Below, piece after piece: positions 1 to 5,445 of a DNA stretch of 8,956 nucleotides (position 1 is the first letter of the stretch; the number at the start of each line of letters is the position of its first letter). The DNA is from Oscillospiraceae bacterium (GTDB taxonomy: Bacteria > Bacillota > Clostridia > Oscillospirales > CAG-272). A program made the translations under genes and the position numbers. A model generated the notes under the pieces. The model was not told the origin of the DNA and did no database searches. It saw only the letters and a list, made by a program, of their open reading frames with translations. Location: assembly GCA_015065205.1 (NCBI GenBank), contig SVQS01000074.1:1-8956 (forward strand), given 5' to 3'.

Positions 1-254
1 TAACCATTGGTGAAAGAACATTTGAAACCGTAAAGTTTATTGTTGTACAAAAAAACACCTTGGTAACGGAGAATTATGTTGATACAAACGGTCGACTTGT
101 ACTTATGCGTTGGTATGAATCGGTTGATTGTATTAACCAAACCGAATTGTACACCGATGATTTCAAGCAACACATTGTTGAAAATTCTAAATTGATCGTC
201 AATGATATTGAATACTATTTGGTTGAAACCCGTATTAGCGAATATGCACTCTGA
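1..254 (+). CDS. C-terminal part of an unrecognised protein (5' end outside window)
   Basis: The reading frame is open from the left edge (first full codon at position 3) to a TGA at 252-254, giving about 84 residues. The only in-frame start-like codon of note, TTG at 60, has no ribosome binding site, so the real start lies outside the window. The visible residues begin TIGERTFETVKF and contain a YVDTNGRLVLMRWYES stretch followed by a predicted beta-rich tail (IVNDIEYYLVETR). There is no membrane segment and no cysteine cluster. The pattern, with a short 'T-E-x-Y-x-D-x-N-G-R' core, vaguely resembles small uncharacterised Clostridia proteins, but I cannot name a family. It is followed by a strong hairpin, so it ends its own transcript and is not co-transcribed with the araC-type gene. 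Confidence 0.6.
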   Translation, partial: TIGERTFETVKFIVVQKNTLVTENYVDTNGRLVLMRWYESVDCINQTELYTDDFKQHIVENSKLIVNDIEYYLVETRISEYAL

Positions 255-258
255 TCCC

Positions 259-281
259 CTGCCCCGCCTTGTGCGGGGCAG
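259..281 (+). terminator. Intrinsic terminator of the left-edge gene
   Basis: A perfect 9-bp stem (CTGCCCCGC / GCGGGGCAG) closes a 5-nt loop starting 4 bases after the stop codon. The T-rich stretch after it is interrupted (CGCTTTTG, then GTTTTTATTATAG), so termination may be less sharp than at the other hairpins here. Confidence 0.7.
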
Positions 282-304
282 CGCTTTTGTGGGCGTTTTT
301 ATTA

Positions 305-333
305 TAGACAATTTTGAAAAAATATGATATAAT
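305..333 (+). promoter_or_regulatory. Sigma-A promoter of the araC-type gene
   Basis: The -35 TAGACA (305-310) and -10 TATAAT (328-333) are separated by exactly 17 bp. TGA directly before the -10 gives an extended -10 element. Transcription should start near 340, leaving a leader of about 75 nt. Confidence 0.75.
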
Positions 334-355
334 ATATCCGATACATCTTCGCACA

Positions 356-371
356 GAAAATCGGGATTTTC
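356..371. repeat. Small inverted repeat in the araC leader
   Basis: GAAAAT (356-361) and ATTTTC (366-371) flank CGGG. The dyad lies about 15-30 bases after the predicted start of transcription, where an autoregulatory operator or a weak leader hairpin could sit. Its function is inferred from position only. Confidence 0.35.
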
Positions 372-415
372 AAAATGCTTTCTGATAAGATATAGGCAGA
401 CGGGAGGGATGAATA

Positions 416-1324
416 ATGGATTGGATTACCGGAATGCAAAAAGCCATTGATTACATCGAGGAAAACTTGACCGAGGAAATCGATTACGGAAAGGTAGCTG
501 CCGAAAGTTTTTCTTCAAGCTATCATTTTCAAAGAGTATTCAGTATTCTTTGTGGATACACACTTGGAGAGTATATTCGGCTACGCCGTCTTTCCTTGGC
601 AGGCGCAGAGCTTGCCAACGGCAACGAAAAAGTAATCGATGTCGCTCTGAAATACGGTTATGATAGCCCCGATAGCTTTGCTAAAGCATTTCAAAAATTT
701 CACGGGATCACTCCGTCGCAAGCGCGCGCAGACGGAAACAATCTCAAATCCTTTTCTCGCTTGTCAATAAAAATTTCATTGGAAGGCGGTAGCACTATGA
801 ATTACAGAATTGAAGAAAAATCCCCCATGTTCTTGACTGGCTTCAAAACGCACTTCACGGGAACCCCATACGGAAAAGAGCGTGAAAAGCAAGAGGAAGA
901 ACTGTTCATTTCCACCAGAGGCAAACAATGGTTTTTAAAAGGTGCTTCGGGTGGTGATGATGCTTATTGTGTAATCACCAATATAGACGATAATGGATAT
1001 GACTATTATTACTGTCATCAACTCGATAATTACGAACGTCAAAATCTTTTTAACCACAATGTAACAGGTGTTGACTTTGTGGAATCTCTAAATCTTGAAA
1101 CAATTGAAATCCCCAAAACCACATACGTGATTTTTGAAACAAGTGACACGAAAAGTCCTATCTGTGACTATTTTGATCTTCTCAACCTAAGAATTAAAAT
1201 TTTAACTGAATGGATGCCCGAAATGGGATTTCAATTGGCACAGGGTCCCGAGTTAGCTGTATATCATTGGAAACCAAAAAACGAACGAAATGTTCAAATA
1301 TGGCTTCCTATCGAAAAGAAATAA
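416..1324 (+). CDS. AraC-family transcriptional regulator with C-terminal GyrI-like effector domain
   Basis: This 302-residue protein begins with a two-helix-turn-helix AraC/XylS DNA-binding domain. The first HTH is around residues 24-45 (KVAAESFSSSYHFQRVF) and the second around 72-95 (VIDVALKYGYDSPDSFAKAF), followed by the usual HGITPSQAR end. After a linker (about 105-127), residues 128-302 form a GyrI-like/effector-binding domain, ending in the typical VQIWLPI strand. This N-HTH/C-GyrI order is that of Rob-like and multidrug-responsive regulators, which sense small, often amphipathic compounds; the ligand here is unknown. The ATG is supported by GGGAGGG (402-408), 7-8 nt upstream. The gene is monocistronic, with its own promoter and terminator, and no transporter or enzyme target is adjacent. 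Self-regulation through the leader dyad is possible but unproven. Confidence 0.9.
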   Translation: MDWITGMQKAIDYIEENLTEEIDYGKVAAESFSSSYHFQRVFSILCGYTLGEYIRLRRLSLAGAELANGNEKVIDVALKYGYDSPDSFAKAFQKFHGITPSQARADGNNLKSFSRLSIKISLEGGSTMNYRIEEKSPMFLTGFKTHFTGTPYGKEREKQEEELFISTRGKQWFLKGASGGDDAYCVITNIDDNGYDYYYCHQLDNYERQNLFNHNVTGVDFVESLNLETIEIPKTTYVIFETSDTKSPICDYFDLLNLRIKILTEWMPEMGFQLAQGPELAVYHWKPKNERNVQIWLPIEKK

Positions 1325-1330
1325 TCATTT

Positions 1331-1354
1331 GCCCCGCACGTGCGGGGCTTTTTT
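1331..1354 (+). terminator. Intrinsic terminator of the araC-type gene
   Basis: GCCCCGC (1331-1337), loop ACGT, GCGGGGC (1342-1348), followed by six T. The full 18-nt stem-loop is a perfect palindrome. It begins 7 bases after the stop codon. Confidence 0.9.
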
Positions 1355-1362
1355 ACAAGCAG

Positions 1363-1395
1363 AAAACGGACGCGCTTACATAACGCATCCGTTTT
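1363..1395 (-). terminator. Intrinsic terminator of the dnaX-ybaB-recR transcript
   Basis: Arms 1363-1374 and 1384-1395 (AAAACGGACGCG / CGCATCCGTTTT) pair over 12 positions around a 9-nt loop. The single non-Watson-Crick position is a G-U wobble when read on the minus strand but a C-A mismatch on the plus strand, which favours minus-strand use. The U-tract is the 3' end of the stem (UUUUC). The plus strand also has a T-rich flank (TTTTTCTTTT), so it may act as a backup terminator for the araC-type gene. Confidence 0.7.
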
Positions 1396-1419
1396 TCTTT
1401 TCCTTATTTCATTAGGCAC

Positions 1420-2022
1420 TCAATGCACGTCTCTTCTGCCCTCGAGGGCGCGATAGAGGGTAACTTCATCGGCATATTCGAGGTCGGCTCCTACGGGAAC
1501 TCCGTAGGCAAGTCGCGTGACGCGCACACCGAAGGGCTGGAGCAAGCGCGAGAGATACATTGCGGTTGCCTCGCCTTCGACCGTGGGATTGGTGGCAACA
1601 ATGACCTCACCAACCTCTCCTGTGTCAACACGTGCGAGCAGCTCCTTGATTTTGAGTTGCTCGGGCGTGATGCCGTTCATTGGAGAGATCAAACCGTGCA
1701 AAACGTGATACGTACCGCGATATTCGCGCACTTTTTCCATCGCGAGCACAGTTCTCGCATCGGTGACAACACAAATAAGCGAACGGTCGCGCTCCTCATC
1801 CGCGCAGATCGGGCAAAGCTCGCGGTCGGTCAAATTTTGACAGACGGGACAAAGATGGATCTTCTCTTTTGCGTCGAGAATAGCGCGCGCAAAGTCCTCG
1901 GCTTCCTCGACGTCGAGTTCGAGAACAGAGAACGCCATACGCATAGCTGTTTTTTTGCCCACACCCTCGAGTCTGCCGAATTTTTCGGCAAGGTTAGAAA
2001 GAGATTCGATGTATTCTGCCAT
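1420..2022 (-). CDS. recR: Recombination mediator protein RecR
   Basis: RecR works with RecO (and RecF) to load RecA on SSB-coated single-stranded DNA at gaps during repair. The 200-residue length matches the family. In order it shows a helix-hairpin-helix (about 8-30, with EGVGKKTAMRMA), a four-cysteine zinc finger (C58, C61, C70, C73), and a Toprim domain from about residue 82 (ICVVTDARTVLAME), with the conserved VIVATNPTVEGEATAMYL stretch. The C-terminal part has the expected GVPVGADLEYADEVTL motif. The ATG lies 3 nt after the ybaB stop, and no good Shine-Dalgarno sequence is visible there, so translational coupling to ybaB is likely. It is the last gene of the dnaX-ybaB-recR operon, with a terminator about 25 bp beyond the stop. 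Confidence 0.97.
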   Translation of the reverse strand: MAEYIESLSNLAEKFGRLEGVGKKTAMRMAFSVLELDVEEAEDFARAILDAKEKIHLCPVCQNLTDRELCPICADEERDRSLICVVTDARTVLAMEKVREYRGTYHVLHGLISPMNGITPEQLKIKELLARVDTGEVGEVIVATNPTVEGEATAMYLSRLLQPFGVRVTRLAYGVPVGADLEYADEVTLYRALEGRRDVH

Positions 2023-2025
2023 AGA

Positions 2026-2373
2026 TCAGAACAGTCCGGGCATATTCATGGGACCCGTGATCTTGCCCAGCTCCTCGCTGTTTGTATCTTCTACTCTTTT
2101 GATGGCCTCGTTAACAGCTGCTACGAGAATATCGGACAAGGTTTCGATGTCGTCGGGATCGACGATCTCGGGCTTAAGATCGATGGCAAGAATTTCTTTT
2201 TTGCCGTTGATCTTTACGTTAACAACACCGCCACCTGCGGAAATGTCGTATTCACGTGCGTCGAGTTCCTCTTGCTTTGCTGCCATATCCTCTTGCATTT
2301 TTTGTGCCTGACGCAGCATTGCTTGCATATTTTGCGGGCCGCCGCCCATACCCTTTGGAATGTTTGCTCTCAT
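2026..2373 (-). CDS. ybaB: YbaB/EbfC family nucleoid-associated protein
   Basis: The YbaB/EbfC family forms small DNA-binding homodimers that coat the nucleoid and is nearly always encoded between dnaX and recR. This 115-residue copy has a Gly/Met-rich start (KGMGGGPQNMQAMLRQAQKMQEDM), then a long helix (about 14-38). A beta sheet follows (YDISAGGGVVNVKINGKKEILAIDLKPEIVD) and then the C-terminal helix (DIETLSDILVAAVNEAIKRV), all typical of the family. The flexible NMPGLF tail is also characteristic. Start choice is supported by AAAGGAG at 2387-2381, 7 nt before the ATG. The gene lies 40 bp downstream of dnaX and 3 bp from recR. Its role with RecR is not settled in the field; the genetic linkage is the main hint. 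Confidence 0.95.
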   Translation of the reverse strand: MRANIPKGMGGGPQNMQAMLRQAQKMQEDMAAKQEELDAREYDISAGGGVVNVKINGKKEILAIDLKPEIVDPDDIETLSDILVAAVNEAIKRVEDTNSEELGKITGPMNMPGLF

Positions 2374-2413
2374 GGTTGTTCTCCTTTATATCTCTGTTTT
2401 TGTTAGACGTGTG

Positions 2414-4021
2414 TTAGTTTTCGGTGGCATCGATGATCTCATCGATGACCGATGCATCGGCGCGCTTTTCGGCAATTTCAAAAATGAGTTCGCGATCGCC
2501 AACGTCGCGCTTAAGGATTGCCGAGACTGCGGTGCGCAACCGATCTCTCGCCTCGCCTGGCTCCATCATCTGCATTGAGAAGGAATCGCCAAAGCGGACG
2601 ATGACCTTGCCATCCTCGGTTTCATAGGCGCGCGAGGATTTTACAAAGCTTGCACGCATAGGGTCGCTACGGCTGATGCGCTCGACCACTTCCATCCAGC
2701 TGCGAATGGTGCGCAGAGTGCGCGTAGGCACAGATGCGGATGCCGGTGTTGGCTTTTTCTCTGCCACGGGGGCAGTCTTTTCTTCCGCTTTTCGCACAGT
2801 TTCCACCTGTTTTTGCACAACAGATGTTGTTTTTTCGGCTTTTTCTTGGTTTTTGGGGGCTAGTGGAAGTGTACCGGTATCAAGGCGTTCCTCAAGCTGT
2901 GCAATACGAGAGAGCATTGCCTCGGGCGAGGTATCGAGTGCCGCATCACACATACGAACAAGTGTCATTTCGGCAATCACACGCTTAACAGAGTTCGCCT
3001 TTGCCATCGCAAACAAAGCATCTTCCAAAAGCTTGCAATGGCGAATGAGCGTTTCTTTACGAAAAAGCGCAGTGATGCTCTTCATCTCCTCCGCCTCGTG
3101 GTCGGTCAAATCGAGATACGTCACGGCATTTTGCGTGGTTTTGAGAATGAGCATATCGCGCCAAATGGAGATAAGGTCCTGCCAGAAAACGCTGATGTCC
3201 TTGGAAGAACGCACAACGGCGGCAATCTGCTCAAAGAGTGCATCATAGTTGCTTTCGGCAACGGCGCGCACGGTTTCGATCATTGCTTCTCTGCCCGTAA
3301 TACCGACCGTTTCGGCAACGATGTCGGGTGTGACGGCTCGTCCGCCACCTGCACAGAGTTCAAGCAAGCTAATGGCATCACGCATACCGCCCTGCGCAAG
3401 CTTTGCAAGCATACGCGCAGATTCCGCGTCAAGCGTGATTCCCTCTTCTTTTGCGATATACGTCAGTCGATTTACAAGCACGTCTGTTGAAATACGGCGA
3501 AAATCGAAGCGTTGGCAACGGGAAATAATGGTGGCGGGGAGCTTTTGAAGCTCGGTGGTCGCCAGAATAAAAATGACGTGTTCGGGGGGCTCTTCCAATG
3601 TTTTGAGCAGTGCGTTAAATGCACTTGCGGAGAGCATATGCACCTCGTCAATAATATAAACGCGATAACGCATAGACGACGGCGAATAAACGACCTCGTC
3701 GCGAATGTCGCGGATGTTGTCGACACCGTTGTTGGATGCGGCATCCATTTCAAGCACGTCGGTAGTAGAGCCGTTGTCAATAGAAAGACACGCCTCGCAT
3801 TTTCCGCACGGGCTACCGTTTTGGGGATTGTGACAGTTGACTGCCTTAGCGAGGATCTTGGCACAGGTCGTTTTACCCGTTCCGCGCGAGCCGCAGAATA
3901 GATATGCATGGCTGAGCGCGCCATTTTGTGCCTCGTATTGCAATATGGACGTGATGTGCTCTTGACCGCATACATCCTCAAAGGTCTGCGGACGCCACTT
4001 TCTGTATAACGCCTGATGCAT
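2414..4021 (-). CDS. dnaX: DNA polymerase III subunit gamma/tau
   Basis: DnaX is the ATPase of the clamp loader that puts the beta sliding clamp on primed DNA and, through its tau region, links polymerase and helicase. The 535-residue protein has the N-terminal LYRKWRPQTFEDVCGQEH signature, Walker A GSRGTGKT (44-51), and a zinc module with C63, C72, C75 and C78. It also shows Walker B IIDEVH (123-128), sensor 1 LATTE (153-157) and the SRC arginine-finger motif (167-169). Domain III follows (about 215-365), then a Lys/Glu/Pro/Thr-rich linker (about 395-440) and a C-terminal tau-like domain (about 445-535). AAAGGAGGA at 4036-4028 supports the ATG. It is the first gene of dnaX-ybaB-recR. The 68 bp upstream holds only a weak 4-bp hairpin (4046-4059) and no convincing promoter, so read-through from the isomerase-like gene is plausible. 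Confidence 0.97.
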   Translation of the reverse strand: MHQALYRKWRPQTFEDVCGQEHITSILQYEAQNGALSHAYLFCGSRGTGKTTCAKILAKAVNCHNPQNGSPCGKCEACLSIDNGSTTDVLEMDAASNNGVDNIRDIRDEVVYSPSSMRYRVYIIDEVHMLSASAFNALLKTLEEPPEHVIFILATTELQKLPATIISRCQRFDFRRISTDVLVNRLTYIAKEEGITLDAESARMLAKLAQGGMRDAISLLELCAGGGRAVTPDIVAETVGITGREAMIETVRAVAESNYDALFEQIAAVVRSSKDISVFWQDLISIWRDMLILKTTQNAVTYLDLTDHEAEEMKSITALFRKETLIRHCKLLEDALFAMAKANSVKRVIAEMTLVRMCDAALDTSPEAMLSRIAQLEERLDTGTLPLAPKNQEKAEKTTSVVQKQVETVRKAEEKTAPVAEKKPTPASASVPTRTLRTIRSWMEVVERISRSDPMRASFVKSSRAYETEDGKVIVRFGDSFSMQMMEPGEARDRLRTAVSAILKRDVGDRELIFEIAEKRADASVIDEIIDATEN

Positions 4022-4089
4022 AGCTTGTCCTCCTTTTATAAAATTGGGCGTTGATGCCCTACGTATTGCAAAATGAAATGTTTATGGAA

Positions 4090-4941
4090 TTATTCGATGG
4101 GCATCTCCATCAAACGTCCCATATACTTAAATCCCGCCTTAAGTGCAGGAAGGTTCTCCTCCGCCCCTTCAAATTCGAGCGAGAGAACACCATCGTAGCC
4201 TGACTTGCGAATAAGCTTAACGGCTTCAGCTACGGGAACGTCGCCATGGCCGAGAATGGTTCCGCGCAGAAGATTGCCGTTGCGGGTTCCAAAAAATCCG
4301 CTGGGGCGTGCGAGAAGTTCATCGGATTTGCGATAGAGAAAATCCTTGACGTGTGCGTGAATCGCATAAGGCAACGCGCGACGAACACCGTCGAGAGGAT
4401 ACTCGTCGGCACACAAGAAATTGCCAACGTCAACAAGCCAACCGTAGTTGGAGTCGTCGACAGCCTTGATAAGCGCTTCTACGCGCTCCGAATCCTGAAA
4501 GATGTAGCCGTGGTTCTCGGAGCAGGTGCGAATCCCCTTCTCTTTGGCATACTGCGTGACCTTGCGGATGCGAGGAGCAAGAACAGGAATGGCATCTTCC
4601 CAAGTCGTTCCCTCCGGCAAGGAGTAGGTAACGTCGTGACGCATCAAAGGTGCGCCAAGAGCCTCGGCGGTATCAACAAACTCATACAGCTTTTTGAGGA
4701 TCTCTTCCTCGTCTCCGTTGAGCAGATCCGCGCCAATGGTATAGGCGGCGATATCGAGACCAATAGAAGCGCAGTACTCGCGCAGTTCCTTTGCCGTAGC
4801 TATGGGATCGGGAGTTGTGATGTTGATAAACTCAATCGCCTCAAAACCGATTTCTTTGGCAAGGCGACAGACTTCCACAAGATCACATCCCGTCTCCTTG
4901 ATATGTTTTGCAAAGCTGTAACTGCTAACACCGAGTTTCAT
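4090..4941 (-). CDS. Sugar phosphate isomerase/epimerase-like TIM-barrel protein
   Basis: This 283-residue protein has the features of the xylose-isomerase-like/AP-endonuclease-2 TIM-barrel superfamily (IolE, IolI, hydroxypyruvate isomerase and ketose 3-epimerase relatives). The barrel starts at once with MKLGVSSYSF. Likely metal and catalytic residues sit at the ends of the expected strands: SENHG (E142, H144), LVDVGNF (D171), HAHVKD (H195, H197, D200), GHGD (231-234) and LEFEG (E256, E258). The substrate cannot be told from sequence; a sugar, inositol derivative or hydroxyacid is typical. It is soluble, with no signal peptide. AAGGAG at 4954-4949 supports the ATG. The gene is wedged between the SRP RNA gene and dnaX, only 28 bp from the RNA's closing helix, with no separate promoter visible. 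No sugar-catabolic neighbours help assign the pathway. Confidence 0.85.
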   Translation of the reverse strand: MKLGVSSYSFAKHIKETGCDLVEVCRLAKEIGFEAIEFINITTPDPIATAKELREYCASIGLDIAAYTIGADLLNGDEEEILKKLYEFVDTAEALGAPLMRHDVTYSLPEGTTWEDAIPVLAPRIRKVTQYAKEKGIRTCSENHGYIFQDSERVEALIKAVDDSNYGWLVDVGNFLCADEYPLDGVRRALPYAIHAHVKDFLYRKSDELLARPSGFFGTRNGNLLRGTILGHGDVPVAEAVKLIRKSGYDGVLSLEFEGAEENLPALKAGFKYMGRLMEMPIE

Positions 4942-4963
4942 TGCTTGTCTCCTTTTTTATCCT

Positions 4964-4994
4964 AAAAATGCCAAACTGCAAAACAAGACCATAC
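4964..4994 (-). terminator. Possible terminator formed by SRP RNA closing helix and U-tract
   Basis: The 3' strand of the SRP RNA closing helix (4994-4970) is followed by one A and five U (4968-4964). A helix directly followed by U5 is what an intrinsic terminator needs, but the 5' strand is about 250 nt away, so rapid hairpin formation is uncertain and leakage into the isomerase-like gene is likely. Confidence 0.4.
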
Positions 4995-5273
4995 ACCCCA
5001 AAATCGAAAGTCGCTCCCACGCGATATTCGCACCTCCTGCTCAGAACAGGCACCCTCGCGGCACATCAAGATGATCGCTTAATGCTGCTTGGTCCCCCAC
5101 CTGACATGGTTCACGAGTCCTGATTGCGCAAGACCCATTCGTCAACACAGCAGATACGACTCAATTCGTAAGAGCTCATTCCTCAAAAGAGGAGTCCACC
5201 CCTGCTGTAGCGGATTTCAGGTACAGGGCTCCGCTAATTCCCCGGCTGGTATGGCCTCATTTTACAGCTTGGC
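4970..5273 (-). ncRNA. ffs: Signal recognition particle RNA, large bacterial type (scr/ffs)
   Basis: This RNA is the scaffold of the signal recognition particle, binding Ffh to deliver nascent membrane and secreted proteins to FtsY. On the minus strand it has the Alu domain core (UUAGCGGAGCCCUGUACC, then UCCGCU and GCAGGGG), the conserved GUGUUGACGAAUGGGUCUUGCGCAA segment in shorter pieces, and the Ffh-binding domain IV at 5105-5084 (GUCAGG ... AAGCAGC). The UGUGCCGCGAGGGUGCCUG return strand follows. The ends close with 25 continuous base pairs (5273-5249 with 4994-4970, five of them G-U wobbles), the helix 1 of Bacillus-type SRP RNA. In B. subtilis RNase III trims a longer precursor, so mature ends may lie inside this helix. 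Domain IV carries a base-swapped apical stem with a GGGA tetraloop. Transcription should start near 5279. Confidence 0.95.
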
Positions 5274-5285
5274 GCTGCTTTATAT

Positions 5286-5314
5286 ATTATAACACATACT
5301 TTAGTATTTTGCAA
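5286..5314 (-). promoter_or_regulatory. Sigma-A promoter of the SRP RNA gene
   Basis: Read on the minus strand, -35 TTGCAA (5314-5309), 17-bp spacer, -10 TATAAT (5291-5286). Transcription would start around 5279-5278, just before the RNA's 5' closing strand. No other promoter is visible before the isomerase-like gene and dnaX. Confidence 0.75.
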
Positions 5315-5361
5315 TAGAAAAACGAAAATTCACACTTTTTTCAAATTTTTTGTTTTTATTT

Positions 5362-5382
5362 GAATAAGATTAATTCTTATTC
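5362..5382. repeat. Perfect inverted repeat upstream of the SRP RNA promoter
   Basis: GAATAAGA (5362-5369) and TCTTATTC (5375-5382) are separated by TTAAT. The dyad lies about 50 bp upstream of the SRP RNA -35 element and beyond the terminator of the SLH gene, so it is not explained by either. It could be a regulator site, or chance in A/T-rich DNA. Confidence 0.35.
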
Positions 5383-5384
5383 CT

Positions 5385-5444
5385 AAAAAATAGCCCTTTT
5401 TCCTGTCAAAATGGGCTTTTTGAGAGAAAAAAAGGGCTTTTTTT
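5385..5444 (-). terminator. A/T-rich terminator region of the SLH lipoprotein gene, with alternative arms
   Basis: On the minus strand AGCCC (5417-5413) pairs with GGGCT (5396-5392). An inner TTTT/AAAA pairing and a 6-nt loop lie within the stem, and A plus six T (5390-5385) follow. Nearer the stop codon is A7-GCCC-T7 (5444-5427), which can fold by itself as a 7-bp A-U hairpin or offer a second AGCCC arm for the same GGGCT. Together they form a compact, possibly two-step terminator. Confidence 0.65.
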
Positions 5445-5445
5445 C

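Noticed and set aside
60..254. TTG at 60 as the start of a 64-residue protein
   Set aside because: No ribosome binding site precedes it, and the frame is open to the left edge with similar-looking protein sequence, so it is the tail of a longer gene.
1423..2406. Long plus-strand open frame (327 codons) opposite recR and ybaB
   Set aside because: It is fully antisense to two well-recognised genes, has no ribosome binding site, and its translation shows no domain. It reflects codon bias of the real genes.
2755..2865. Possible programmed frameshift in dnaX (A-rich runs such as AAAAAA in the linker, minus strand)
   Set aside because: In the reading frame none of the runs makes a proper X-XXY-YYZ slippery heptamer such as A-AAA-AAG, and the full-length tau-like product is encoded without a shift.
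4046..4059. Hairpin between the isomerase-like gene and dnaX as a terminator
   Set aside because: The stem is only 4 bp (GGGC/GCCC) with a short AATTTTA after it, so it is too weak to call.
4246..4965. Plus-strand open frame opposite the isomerase-like gene
   Set aside because: It is antisense to a gene with clear metal-site motifs and a good RBS, and its translation resembles nothing I know.
4941..5292. Two small plus-strand open frames over the SRP RNA
   Set aside because: The minus strand carries an SRP RNA with Alu core, domain IV and closing helix. The frames lack ribosome binding sites and are chance.
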